Of a stretch of 29,312 bases of DNA, positions 5,232 to 13,493 are shown piece by piece. The notes beneath the pieces are model-generated. The model had not been told where the DNA came from. It saw only the letters and a list, made by a program, of their open reading frames with translations, and searched no databases. The stretch is from assembly GCA_964457585.1 (NCBI GenBank), contig CAYWFU010000034.1, forward strand, positions 1-29,312, given 5' to 3'. Each line of letters opens with the position of its first letter. The stretch's first letter is position 1. This stretch comes from CAYWFU01 sp964457585. GTDB lineage: Bacteria; JACRDZ01. The position numbers and the translations under genes were made by a program.

Positions 5232-7124
5232 TTAAATTCCCAATGCTTTTCTCTTTTTATTAATATGATCAATAATTATCTGTGCAGCTTTATTTGGGTC
5301 TGGTTCAAAAACAAATTTTCCGCCAGTTAGATTTTCCATTTCATTGTAAAGCAGGTTTGTCATGTTTTCACTGCCTGTTACCTGATGCTGAACACCAACC
5401 AAAACCATTGCTCCCTGAGCAACAAAATAGTTACCGATAGAAAGCGCTTTTTCGCTCATCCATTCGATTGCAACTCCTGCTACAGGCAGTTCTGAATAAT
5501 CTTCAGCTAATCCATGTTTAATCATTTCAGTGCACGCAATCAAAATTCGGCTATTATCAACACATGATCCACAGTGGAGCACAGGTGGACATCCCACTGC
5601 TTCGCAAACTTCTCTTAATCCATTGCCAGCCAAATCTTTTGCTTCAGGAACCATTAAACCTTCTTTAGCTGCTGCTATTGCAGCACAACCTGTTTGCACT
5701 ACTAAAATATCATTTTTAATAAGGATTTTTATTAGTTCAACAGTTGGTGCATCCGCAGTAAAACGCGGATTATTGCATCCAACAATTCCTACCACACCTT
5801 TTATGCGTCCATTTTTTATATTCTCTACAAGCGGATAATATGAACCTTTGTAGGTTCCTCCCTGCATATAATTAATTGTCTCATGACTGAAACCTGCTAC
5901 AAGATCCATTTTTTTATCAGGTATATTTACTTTTGCCTGATCACGATTTTTATAATTATTTATTGCCTCTTTTAAAATATCTTTTGCTCTGTCATAAGCA
6001 TGTTCTTCATCAAATAAAATCTGTACAGCACCTTTCACAACAGCTTTGCGTGAAGTAGAAATAATTTTTGTATGAAAACATTTAGCTACTTCGGTTAAAG
6101 AAGGCATAATACACTGTACATCCACTACCATAGCTTCCACTGCGCCAGTAACAATAGCCAATTCCTGCTGCAAAAAATTACCGGCAACAGGCAGTCCGCG
6201 GCGAACAAGCACTTCATTTGCAGTACAGCAAATACCAGCGAGATTAACTCCTTTTGCTCCAGCTGATTGCGCAAGTTGCTGAATTTCAGGATCATTTACT
6301 GCATCAACAATTACCATAGATAGAAGAGGTTCATGTCCATGAATTAAAACATTAACCATATCTTTTTTCAATACACCCAGATTTACTGTTGATCGTATTG
6401 GTTTTGGAGTACCAAACAAAATATCTGTAATTTCAGTTGCGAGCATACATCCTGCCCAGCCATTAGCCAATGCAACTCTCATCCCTGCCATTGTAATTTC
6501 TTTATAGTCCGAGCCCATACCCATATTGGTTCTATGTAAAGCTTCAACAATCTCTTCATTAACTCCTCTTGGCACAATTCCCAATTTTTCCCATACTTTA
6601 ATTCTCTTTTCAACAACACGTTTTAAAAAATGCGGTTTTGTACGGCTCTTCTCAAAATCAGAAATCGCAGCAAGCGCTACATCTTTTGCTATTTCTTCTT
6701 TTGTTCGTCCTTCTATTGGAATTTCCATATCAAGAGCTACCTGTCTTAATTTATGTTCATCAGTAATTTTATATGATGTTGTTTTACCTTCTGCAACATC
6801 AAGCAAAACATATGACATCTCAAGTCCATGATTTGAATGCGCTGCTGTTCCCGCTGCAACACTTCTTGTTAATGTTCTAGCTGCGATTAAATCTGCATCT
6901 GCTCCGCAAACACCATTTGTAGCACCTGTTTTAGGATTTAATCTGCATGGACCCATATTACAAAAACGGCAGCATGTACCTTTTACTCCGAATACACATT
7001 GAGGTTGAAGTGTCTGGTAACGGTCCCATGAAAGCGAAATTTTTTCATTACATGCTTTATCTATCATACATACTGAAGCTGAATCATATGCTTTTTGAGC
7101 TGAAGTTCTTTCATCTTTACTCAT
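5232..7124 (-). CDS. cooS: Ni-Fe carbon monoxide dehydrogenase catalytic subunit
   Basis: A 630-residue anaerobic CODH that interconverts CO2 and CO at a Ni-Fe-S C-cluster and passes CO to acetyl-CoA synthase. The metal ligands can be read directly: D-cluster Cys43 and Cys51; B-cluster Cys52, Cys55, Cys60 and Cys73; C-cluster His264, Cys300, Cys338, Cys450, Cys480 and Cys531. These match the C-cluster positions of the Rhodospirillum rubrum enzyme to within one residue. Length is typical. The start overlaps the upstream aspartic-protease stop as ATGA, and AAAGGAG lies 8 nt before the ATG. It is co-directional with acsD-acsC-acsB upstream, so I assign it to the acetyl-CoA synthase complex (acsA role) rather than to energy-conserving CO oxidation. 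No cooC or cooF is nearby. Confidence 0.97.
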   Translation of the reverse strand: MSKDERTSAQKAYDSASVCMIDKACNEKISLSWDRYQTLQPQCVFGVKGTCCRFCNMGPCRLNPKTGATNGVCGADADLIAARTLTRSVAAGTAAHSNHGLEMSYVLLDVAEGKTTSYKITDEHKLRQVALDMEIPIEGRTKEEIAKDVALAAISDFEKSRTKPHFLKRVVEKRIKVWEKLGIVPRGVNEEIVEALHRTNMGMGSDYKEITMAGMRVALANGWAGCMLATEITDILFGTPKPIRSTVNLGVLKKDMVNVLIHGHEPLLSMVIVDAVNDPEIQQLAQSAGAKGVNLAGICCTANEVLVRRGLPVAGNFLQQELAIVTGAVEAMVVDVQCIMPSLTEVAKCFHTKIISTSRKAVVKGAVQILFDEEHAYDRAKDILKEAINNYKNRDQAKVNIPDKKMDLVAGFSHETINYMQGGTYKGSYYPLVENIKNGRIKGVVGIVGCNNPRFTADAPTVELIKILIKNDILVVQTGCAAIAAAKEGLMVPEAKDLAGNGLREVCEAVGCPPVLHCGSCVDNSRILIACTEMIKHGLAEDYSELPVAGVAIEWMSEKALSIGNYFVAQGAMVLVGVQHQVTGSENMTNLLYNEMENLTGGKFVFEPDPNKAAQIIIDHINKKRKALGI

Positions 7125-7510
7125 ATATAATTTCTCCTTTTTAAAAATTTTTTTAAAGGAATAGCTGGCATTCGTTTGAGAATTTGTCTTACAGGATCAA
7201 CCAATATACCAACTGATTCTAAAGCAGTAACACCTAATATAGGTTCAACATTTTCAGGTCCAAATATAACTCTACCTGAAGTTAATTCTCCCATGAACTC
7301 AATTTCAGCTAATCCAAAATCATATTCAACAGTCTTACCATCTGCTAACTCATAACTCATTCGTCCTCTGCGTGAGATTCCTGCTTTTTCCAATGCACTG
7401 GCTGAGATCATGCAATCAGTTGCTCCTGTATCAACTAAAAAATCTGCTTCGAATTTTTCTTCTGCATTTTGGCTCGCTTTTATCCTTGTGGTAACATGAA
7501 TCAATCCCAT
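7121..7510 (-). CDS. Small retropepsin-like (clan AA) aspartic protease
   Basis: A 129-residue protein with the single-domain retropepsin-like pattern. The catalytic motif FLVDTGATDCMIS has Asp27-Thr28-Gly29, a flap-like strand follows (YELADGKTVEYDFG), and a second hydrophobic ILGVTALESVGILVD element resembles the family ILG motif. Such proteins act as dimers, with one Asp from each chain. It has no signal peptide, so it should be cytoplasmic. It lies between acsB and cooS on the same strand, has its own AAGGAG site, and overlaps the cooS start by ATGA. Its target is unknown; a role in maturing or turning over an operon product is only a guess. Similar stand-alone DTGA proteins occur in many genomes without this context. 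Confidence 0.8.
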   Translation of the reverse strand: MGLIHVTTRIKASQNAEEKFEADFLVDTGATDCMISASALEKAGISRRGRMSYELADGKTVEYDFGLAEIEFMGELTSGRVIFGPENVEPILGVTALESVGILVDPVRQILKRMPAIPLKKFLKRRNYI

Positions 7511-7532
7511 ATCAATTCTCCTTCCCTTCGAA

Positions 7533-7567
7533 AATAGTGAATTTCTTGCTATTTATATTTCACTATT
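7533..7567. repeat. Inverted repeat between acsB and protease gene
   Basis: AATAGTGAA at 7533-7541 is perfectly complementary to TTCACTATT at 7559-7567, with a 17-nt AT-rich loop. It lies in the 65-nt gap between acsB and the aspartic protease and could be an mRNA stability or processing element. No T-run follows on the transcribed strand, so it is not a typical terminator. Confidence 0.5.
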
Positions 7568-7575
7568 CACGGTAT

Positions 7576-9765
7576 TTATAACATTGATGGCATTGAAAGT
7601 GCTGGATGATTAACTTTCTGCAAGAACTCCACTAATTTTTCTATATCCGTTGCTATTGTCTCATCTGCAATTTTATCTAACAAATCCGGAGCGCCTTCTT
7701 CTTCAGCTCTTTTCTGTAATTTTTCACGCAGACTTTCTTTCAATTCTTTAGGCATCCAAACAATTCTTTTTAAACCGCCATCAGCAGAAATAAATTTTTT
7801 ACTGGTAATATAAATTCTGCCTACTCCTATAAATCCCGGAGTCTGAAGTCCTCCTCCTACTGAACCGGCAAGAGTAGAAAATTTCATCCCTACCGGAGTC
7901 ATTTCAGTAAAACCTCTATTAACAATCATCACACCATTTGCTTCCGGAACAAGACCGACAATACATTCAAAACAACCGCATGATGTCATAGGTTCAATAA
8001 TCATTGAATAAGCATTGAATCTTTCAATCCCCTGATTGGATTTTGCATAAACAAACTGGTTAACACCTTCCCACTGACCTAATTTCTCCTCAATGGTTTT
8101 TCCTTTTTTAACAGGTTGGTTAGGACCAAGCGGATCAATTTCAAATGCAGCTTTACCATCCAGCCAATTATATGCTCCGCACAAACCCAATCTTTCAGGG
8201 GTGATCATGCAAACATGATTAGGCGCATAAGACTGACATAATGTGCATGAATAGAAAGTATCAACTGCTTCATCTGTAAGCCCTGCCACCCTGTCATCAC
8301 GTTCTTTATATGCTTTTCGCGCTACTTCAATTTTGGTTTTAATTTTATTCTCATCGGTAATAAGCGTTACCTGCACTTTATCAACTATTGCAGGAAATTC
8401 TGAATGTAATCTTGCATGAATAATCTTTGCAATATGCTCTAATCTAAATCCGGCATCATATGCTTCTTTACTAATGCGTATCCAGTTCATATCACGCTGT
8501 CCCATGTGGAATATTCCATGCGCTTCACTTATAAAATGATGAATTTTTCTTTCAAGAATTGATTCGAAATCTTTTTGCATTTTTCTTCCAGCTACTTCAA
8601 CATAAATACCTAATGGATATAGTCCTGCTTTTTCATCAACTTTTGGTCCATCAATGATGATTTTATTGTCATCAATTTCATCCATTTTTCTGCCGATAAC
8701 ATATTCAAAAGTAAGCGATTTATTTCCGCCAAACTCCAGAAAAGTATCTTCTTTTCGAACTCTTTCACCTTCAAATGCCGGGCCATAAGGAACAGGGACA
8801 GGCACATGTGATATTTCTACTTTTAATCCACGAACTTCTATACATGTATCAACCATTTTCTTAGGATCCAGTTGTTTTACAACTTCTTCATATCTGCAAA
8901 CACCGTTAGGCCTTATTTCAGGAACTTCCGAATCACAAATTGCAGGGAATCCGAAATTTATTGCACCGGCTCCTGTTGCCCATTTCAGATCATCAAGAGG
9001 ACCTAAAACCATAGCAAAAGCATGGACACGGTCAAGAGTATATTTTAAGATACGTTTATAATCTCCGCCTTTAATACCGCCAAAAGTAATAGTTGAACGA
9101 GCTGCAAAATTAAGAGCATAAATAGTGGAAATTGTATCCGGACCAAGAGGGACAATATATGTTTCCCATCCAATTTCAATATTTTCCTGTCTAAGCTGTT
9201 TTGTAACACTATTCCCGTTACTTTCACCTGCCAGGAATATTAATATTTTTTTCTGCTGAAGCTCGCGAACATATTCAACTGCCTGTTTATTTGTTGGAGC
9301 AGCGCCAAGGATAACAACAAATCCCGGCATACGTCCATCAACAAGCTGAATACCCAAATCACGTAAAATAGTATCAGTAATAAAACCGTTGTATGTAAAT
9401 CCATCAGCTTCTTTAAAAGGCTCTTTTCCATAAATATATCGCACTGCCGTAATTATTTCTTCAGCAAACATTGTAGCTACACCGGCATCCAGAGCTTCTC
9501 CCAGATAAGGCAGCCACAATTTATTATCAGGTAAATAATTTATTGTTAGTGATTTTGCATAATCTAATTCTTCCTGCATCTGCCCAAGTGTTTCCACTCT
9601 TTTTCCGGTAAAACAAAAAATCAATGGCAGTGCAAATGCTGTATCGGGAAATTCAAATTTGAAACCCGCACCTTTATCAGCAATTGCTTTTTTTAACATA
9701 ACATCTGCTTCTTTCAATATATTTTGCGCGCCACGAATAACTGCTGTTGCAATATACTTTGACAT
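7576..9765 (-). CDS. acsB: Acetyl-CoA synthase (CODH/ACS beta subunit)
   Basis: A 729-residue CO-methylating acetyl-CoA synthase that joins CO, a methyl group from the corrinoid protein and CoA at the Ni-Ni-[4Fe4S] A-cluster. The cluster ligands are visible: Cys507, Cys510, Cys519 and Cys529 for the cubane (Cys510 also bridging), and Cys596-Gly597-Cys598 for the distal nickel. They are each one residue from the Moorella thermoacetica numbering. The length matches full bacterial AcsB with the N-terminal domain that contacts CODH, not the shorter archaeal CdhC. Start is ATG with AAGGGGG upstream. It is separated from acsC by a 76-nt gap that contains a small hairpin and from the protease gene by 65 nt. 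Confidence 0.98.
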   Translation of the reverse strand: MSKYIATAVIRGAQNILKEADVMLKKAIADKGAGFKFEFPDTAFALPLIFCFTGKRVETLGQMQEELDYAKSLTINYLPDNKLWLPYLGEALDAGVATMFAEEIITAVRYIYGKEPFKEADGFTYNGFITDTILRDLGIQLVDGRMPGFVVILGAAPTNKQAVEYVRELQQKKILIFLAGESNGNSVTKQLRQENIEIGWETYIVPLGPDTISTIYALNFAARSTITFGGIKGGDYKRILKYTLDRVHAFAMVLGPLDDLKWATGAGAINFGFPAICDSEVPEIRPNGVCRYEEVVKQLDPKKMVDTCIEVRGLKVEISHVPVPVPYGPAFEGERVRKEDTFLEFGGNKSLTFEYVIGRKMDEIDDNKIIIDGPKVDEKAGLYPLGIYVEVAGRKMQKDFESILERKIHHFISEAHGIFHMGQRDMNWIRISKEAYDAGFRLEHIAKIIHARLHSEFPAIVDKVQVTLITDENKIKTKIEVARKAYKERDDRVAGLTDEAVDTFYSCTLCQSYAPNHVCMITPERLGLCGAYNWLDGKAAFEIDPLGPNQPVKKGKTIEEKLGQWEGVNQFVYAKSNQGIERFNAYSMIIEPMTSCGCFECIVGLVPEANGVMIVNRGFTEMTPVGMKFSTLAGSVGGGLQTPGFIGVGRIYITSKKFISADGGLKRIVWMPKELKESLREKLQKRAEEEGAPDLLDKIADETIATDIEKLVEFLQKVNHPALSMPSML

Positions 9766-9792
9766 ATAATACCCCCTTAATTATTAAATTAA

Positions 9793-9808
9793 GCCTGATA
9801 AATCAGGC
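9793..9808. repeat. Small hairpin in acsC-acsB gap
   Basis: GCCTGA and TCAGGC form a perfect 6-bp stem with a TAAA loop (7 bp if the loop closes to AA). It sits in the only sizeable gap between acsC and acsB. Without a following T-run on the minus strand it is more likely an RNA processing or stability element, or chance, than a terminator. Confidence 0.4.
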
Positions 9809-9841
9809 AACTACAAAAATCTCAAATTCCTGTACCTTAAA

Positions 9842-11197
9842 TTATGCTGCATAATTTTTTAAATAATTAACTATTCCATTTGCTTCCCGAGGTCCAACTT
9901 GAATTTCCCAGTTTGCAAGTTTAGCTTCAATTCCACCTTTCAGTACTGATGTATACCCTGGAATAATCAATTTTTTATGTTTTATCATATTTTCTATTCC
10001 GCTATTTTGAACAAATTTTGCGATTTTTTCTGGAGTAAATTTACCTGCTGCCCAGGCTGTTAAAACTGAAAGCCCTTCAACATCTGCTACCATAAGCCAG
10101 GTAGGGACTTTACTATTTTCAATCTCACCTGCCACAATAAAATAAGTTAATGAAAAATTAGTTGTTATCAGCACTGGCGAATTTTCATTCGCATCTCCAA
10201 TCTTGTATATTTTCTCTTCTACCTGCATTGGTTTCTGCGGATCTGTATATACATTCTGACGGAGAACAAGAAGAGGGACAATTTTTTCTTTTTTAGTGTC
10301 ATTCATAACTATAATAGAAGCATATTTGCAAACACCTACGGCTGCGATCTGAGCTTCTAAAAGACTATCCCCTTCGCTATAACGTTCTGTGAACATAATT
10401 GATGGAAATCCCAATGGTTTAAAATTTTTCTTTATTGCAGATCTGCGGATTTGTGTAAAATCCTGTACAAGTGAACCTAACTTTTCTGATTTAGGATCAA
10501 GAACTAAATCTTTATAACCAAGAGCAATTATTTTTTCAGTTAAAATGCTTAATGCCTGTAGTCCGCCTGTTATAGTCGTAACAACCATTGGACATGCCTT
10601 TTCTTTAGCAAGCGCAGTCATTGCTTCATAATTATTTTCATTAGCAGAACAAAACAGAGGTTTAGATTGAGAACAGATTTCCAGCGCAGCTTTTAAATTA
10701 TCAATATTGCTGGAGTCTAATATTAAAGGACGGCTAACAATTGATTGAACTAATTTTATTGTATCTACAAATTTATCTTTATCCCCAGAAGTATTTCTAA
10801 TATAAATTAGATCCACTTTCAAATGCTGTCCTACACGTTCATAAACAAATTCCTTAATCCTCGAAACTATTGATTTAATATTTTCCGATGAATCGTTATC
10901 ATTTATCAGTTGAGCAAAACCAGGCGGATTATAAAAAGTTTTTTCATGTCTGAATAATACAGTTTCTTCACCGATTTTAAAAGTATCTTCTCCAGTGCCA
11001 ATTTTTATTAATCTTATTGGCGGTTCTGATGCTGCACCAAGAATCTCACGCGCTTCAGCTGATGCATCAGGGCAATCATCCAATGAAGCCTGTTTTGCAG
11101 CAAGTTTCATTGCAAAAGCAAGGCAGGTCGGATATTTACATTTCCCACAATTTGTTTTTGGTAAATATTTAAATATTTGTATTCCAGTTAAAGCCAT
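9842..11197 (-). CDS. acsC: Corrinoid iron-sulfur protein large (gamma) subunit
   Basis: A 451-residue large subunit of the corrinoid iron-sulfur protein, which carries the methyl group from methyl-tetrahydrofolate to AcsB. The N-terminal [4Fe4S] domain has Cys17, Cys20, Cys25 and Cys42 (CGKCKYPTC ... DDCPD), as in the M. thermoacetica protein. This is followed by a TIM-barrel domain (about 65-325) and a C-terminal corrinoid-binding domain (about 330-451; ITTNFSLTYF, TPEKIAKFV and GYTSVLKGGIE lie in it). Start is ATG with a clear AAGGAGG. It begins 22 nt after acsD ends, so the two subunits are made from one transcript. Confidence 0.96.
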   Translation of the reverse strand: MALTGIQIFKYLPKTNCGKCKYPTCLAFAMKLAAKQASLDDCPDASAEAREILGAASEPPIRLIKIGTGEDTFKIGEETVLFRHEKTFYNPPGFAQLINDNDSSENIKSIVSRIKEFVYERVGQHLKVDLIYIRNTSGDKDKFVDTIKLVQSIVSRPLILDSSNIDNLKAALEICSQSKPLFCSANENNYEAMTALAKEKACPMVVTTITGGLQALSILTEKIIALGYKDLVLDPKSEKLGSLVQDFTQIRRSAIKKNFKPLGFPSIMFTERYSEGDSLLEAQIAAVGVCKYASIIVMNDTKKEKIVPLLVLRQNVYTDPQKPMQVEEKIYKIGDANENSPVLITTNFSLTYFIVAGEIENSKVPTWLMVADVEGLSVLTAWAAGKFTPEKIAKFVQNSGIENMIKHKKLIIPGYTSVLKGGIEAKLANWEIQVGPREANGIVNYLKNYAA

Positions 11198-11219
11198 TTA
11201 TTATTCCTCCTTCTTAAAT

Positions 11220-12152
11220 TCATATCAACTTTGCAATTGTTTTTCTAACCAAACTTACTGCTTCAGGATGTCTCATTATTAACATATCACCGCCGGCAGA
11301 AAGAAAAGAAATAGATGTTACTGCTTCCCACATTATACCCCGAGTGGTATCATCGCCTAATTCCGGAGCTTTTGATTTAGCTTCTTTTACTTTCCATGCT
11401 TCAGTCCCGACATCATTAACAATCGGCATCTGCATCATTAAATCATTTTGCAGCAAGCTTGCAATTTTTATTCTTTCGATTACTGAATATGTATATTCCA
11501 TTCCATAACCTAAAGCGCTGGACATTGTATCCATAAATATTTTATCTGCAGGAAATCCAGTTTGAGTCAATAAAATATTTAATTGTTTTGCCAGATTTAT
11601 ATCCAGATCCGATAAAGCAATCAGGCTGTGTCCGCATGAAGTTGCAGCAGCAGCAAAAGTTTTATAATTAGCTTCCTGCGCTTTTCCAATAATACAATTT
11701 TTATCTTTAGCAGCTTCCGCACATTTTTGAATTATTTCCATATCTTTTTCTATATGATTGCTTCCCAAAATAATTAAAGGAACATTAATCGCATTTACCA
11801 CTTTTTTTACTGTTTCTGCAGCATTAACCGCGGAAGTGTTTTTATTATCTGGATGTGTACTGATTAGCCTTAAACATATCAAATCCGCTTTTAATTTTTG
11901 TTCAGCATATTGAGCCCAGCTAACAACATCCCGCATAACATCCCCATATGCTGTTTTTAATGTATCAGCCCATTCTTCAGGATATATATCAGTAATTTCT
12001 ATTGCAATAACAGGTTTATGCGGAATCGTTCCTTCAAAAGTAAGAAAAGGAAGAGTAGATTCTCCGCCTATCTTTACAGTATTGCTACCCGTCCCTATAA
12101 CCATTTCTTTTATTTTTCCTGAATAGATTTCTTTTGGTTCTACAAAAGACAT
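11220..12152 (-). CDS. acsD: Corrinoid iron-sulfur protein small (delta) subunit
   Basis: A 310-residue TIM-barrel protein that pairs with AcsC to form the corrinoid iron-sulfur protein. Recognisable family segments are the N-terminal FVEPKEIYSGKIKEMVIGTG, the PVIAIEITD strand, and the C-terminal GIMWEAVTSISFLSAGGDML and MRHPEAV. I place the start at 12152 because an ideal AGGAGGT sits 6 nt upstream and the family begins there. The open frame continues 13 codons further to an ATG at 12191 with no ribosome site. It is the first gene of the acs cluster. No methyltransferase gene (acsE) follows it, which differs from many acetogen clusters. Confidence 0.95.
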   Translation of the reverse strand: MSFVEPKEIYSGKIKEMVIGTGSNTVKIGGESTLPFLTFEGTIPHKPVIAIEITDIYPEEWADTLKTAYGDVMRDVVSWAQYAEQKLKADLICLRLISTHPDNKNTSAVNAAETVKKVVNAINVPLIILGSNHIEKDMEIIQKCAEAAKDKNCIIGKAQEANYKTFAAAATSCGHSLIALSDLDINLAKQLNILLTQTGFPADKIFMDTMSSALGYGMEYTYSVIERIKIASLLQNDLMMQMPIVNDVGTEAWKVKEAKSKAPELGDDTTRGIMWEAVTSISFLSAGGDMLIMRHPEAVSLVRKTIAKLI

Positions 12153-12405
12153 TTTGCTACCTCCTGATTTTTTATTTATTTTCTTATACATAATTTTACA
12201 GATAAATAGACAAAAAAATTTACTATTTTTTATTCAAATTGTCATACTAATGAATATAAATAACTTATCAAAGCTTAAAATGCTGATATTTTATCACTGA
12301 AAAATACATAAGGCAAGGCATTTTTAATGAATTATTGGATTTTTTTTTGAATGGTATGATTTAAAGGTTATATGGATGTTTTTTTTACCTGAAAAGCATT
12401 TTATA
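12153..12405. other. Leader/promoter region of the acs operon, no gene
   Basis: Very AT-rich, with no convincing ORF. On the minus strand a weak ATGACA-N17-TAAATT pair lies in 12220-12250 and could be the operon promoter, but such matches are frequent in DNA of this composition. I see no cobalamin or other riboswitch motif. Confidence 0.35.
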
Positions 12406-12546
12406 AGCGTTCAGCCATCAGTTTTCAGTTATCAGTTTTAAAGATGTTAAAATGCAAAAATAAAAAATAGAGAATCGAAAATCTTGCTTTTATCTTGATT
12501 TTTCTTTTTCTTAGTGCTGAATGCTGACTGCTGATAGCTAAACGCT
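12406..12546. repeat. 141-bp foldback (MITE-like) element with heptad arms
   Basis: The outer 30 bases, 12406-12435, match the reverse complement of 12517-12546 at 22 positions. The terminal 16 bases (AGCGTTCAGCCATCAG versus AGCGTTTAGCTATCAG) differ only at two C/T sites. Each arm is built of 7-bp repeats: TTCAGCC, ATCAGTT, TTCAGTT, ATCAGTT on the left, and GCTGAAT, GCTGACT, GCTGATA, GCTAAAC on the right. The roughly 80-bp centre is AT-rich and has no ORF. It ends a few bases from the stop of the 99-aa gene, so it might also serve as that gene's terminator. Confidence 0.6.
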
Positions 12547-12551
12547 CACTT

Positions 12552-12851
12552 TCATTTGTTTACTAATTTTTTTCTTTTTAGATATGAAGATACTTCTTCG
12601 CTTATATCTTCTCCCTTATAAACAGAAACAACAATATCATCTTTTTGAATTTTCTCAGTTAAATAACTTTCTTCAACATTATTTAATACTTCAGCTATTT
12701 CTGGCAGGGAAAGTTTATCACCAAAAATTATAATTGATGCATGAACAAATTCTTCGAAATGCAAATCTATCTGTCCGGCGCAATCAATCCCTTTCCAGAT
12801 AAAATATTGTTCTGATGATGAAGTTCTCACTACTCTGCTAATTTTAATCAT
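12552..12851 (-). CDS. Hypothetical protein, 99 aa
   Basis: I do not recognise this protein. It is soluble-looking, with an N-terminal beta-rich half (IKISRVVRTSSSEQYFIWKG, then GQIDLHF and SIIIFGD) and a C-terminal half with helices and an acidic stretch (LPEIAEVLNNVEESYLTEKI, then DISEEVSSYLKRKK). It has a single Cys (24) and no signal peptide. AAAGGTG lies about 6 nt before the ATG, and coding-like composition supports a real gene. A 12-bp inverted repeat lies 37 nt upstream of the start. It is on the same strand as the acs operon but separated from acsD by about 400 nt including a foldback element, so co-transcription is doubtful. Confidence 0.6.
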   Translation of the reverse strand: MIKISRVVRTSSSEQYFIWKGIDCAGQIDLHFEEFVHASIIIFGDKLSLPEIAEVLNNVEESYLTEKIQKDDIVVSVYKGEDISEEVSSYLKRKKLVNK

Positions 12852-12887
12852 TACTCACCTTTTAAAGTAGTAGTTGAAGATTAATTA

Positions 12888-12938
12888 AAGAGCACAAGTT
12901 AATGATATGATTATTCTATAATTTGCACTTGTGCTCTT
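12888..12938. repeat. 12-bp perfect inverted repeat upstream of the 99-aa gene
   Basis: AAGAGCACAAGT at 12888-12899 and ACTTGTGCTCTT at 12927-12938 are exact reverse complements around a 27-nt AT-rich centre. It could be an operator, a 5' UTR hairpin, or a terminator for the remnant ORF at 13015-13203. The stretch 12939-13014 shows nothing else. Confidence 0.55.
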
Positions 12939-13014
12939 AGCTCTGGGATTATTCTTTTTATCGGTAGGTTATTAAAAAAAGTTTAACAGGAAATAAATAT
13001 TCGTGATTTTTTCT

Positions 13015-13203
13015 TTACTCAACTTGAGTAATTAACACCTCATATCCTCTCAACACTTTATCTAATTTGAGCCTTATTTGTGTTATGTCAATAGATATTT
13101 TGGTTATTGTTTTAATGCTGAATAGCAAATCTTTTATGCTTTTTTGTAAATCATTTAAATTGTTTTGTGAAAGATTATATACATTATTTAATTTTTTGAC
13201 AAC
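13015..13203 (-). pseudogene. Headless 62-codon helical C-terminal fragment
   Basis: The minus strand is open from codon GTT at 13203 to TAA at 13015-13017. It encodes a coherent amphipathic helical sequence beginning VVKKLNNVYNLSQNNLNDLQ and ending GYEVLITQVE, with leucine/isoleucine spacing that suggests a coiled coil. A TAA lies immediately before the first codon and there is no ATG, so it looks like the tail of a lost gene. It directly follows, in another frame, the beta-helix fragment. A frameshift or deletion junction near 13190-13206 is the likely cause. The family is unknown. Confidence 0.4.
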
Positions 13204-13493
13204 TTAGCTGTAAAAATTATTTTTTCTTCCTCTGTCCCTATTGCTCGTAATATTCCTTTATTGCTGCCATTGCCAATATGCAGTCCCTGCTGCTGCACAG
13301 TAGAAAGATCAAATCGAATCTCTACTCCCGGCTCAATTGTCAATGTTGCGGCATTGGCTTCATCACCATAGACCTCAATAGTAGAAGTAACAATATAAGG
13401 GCTGTTCGCTTTTGTCCATATGGTATCAGAAGAAATTCTTCCTTCCACATAAGTAGCAGTATAAGCTCTGGCTGGCAGTATAATAAAGCTGTG
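13188..13493 (-). pseudogene. Fragment of a secreted beta-helix surface protein
   Basis: The minus-strand frame encodes the end of a signal peptide (HSFIILPARA then YTATYVEG), followed by a segment typical of large right-handed beta-helix or polymorphic-outer-membrane-like proteins: ISSDTIWTKANSPYIVTSTI, LTIEPGVEIRF and LRAIGTEEEKIIFTA. It has no start codon; the frame runs back to a TAG near 13536. It breaks off at 13188 after IIFTAKLSKN, where intact homologues continue for hundreds of residues. This is a decayed N-terminal fragment of a secreted protein, not a working gene. A GTG at 13448 could start an 86-codon ORF, but that would drop the signal sequence. Confidence 0.6.

Noticed and set aside
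5530..5838. 102-codon + strand ORF inside cooS
   Set aside because: Antisense shadow of a strongly conserved coding region; no ribosome site or protein-like features.
6526..6831. 101-codon + strand ORF inside cooS
   Set aside because: Antisense shadow of cooS with Ser-rich low-complexity translation.
9793..9808. FNR/CRP-like palindrome between acsC and acsB
   Set aside because: The half sites are 2 bp apart instead of 4 and it lies inside an operon, so a hairpin is the simpler reading.
12153..12551. Cobalamin or other riboswitch ahead of the corrinoid-protein genes
   Set aside because: No B12-box-like or other conserved riboswitch core could be seen; the stretch is plain AT-rich DNA plus a foldback.
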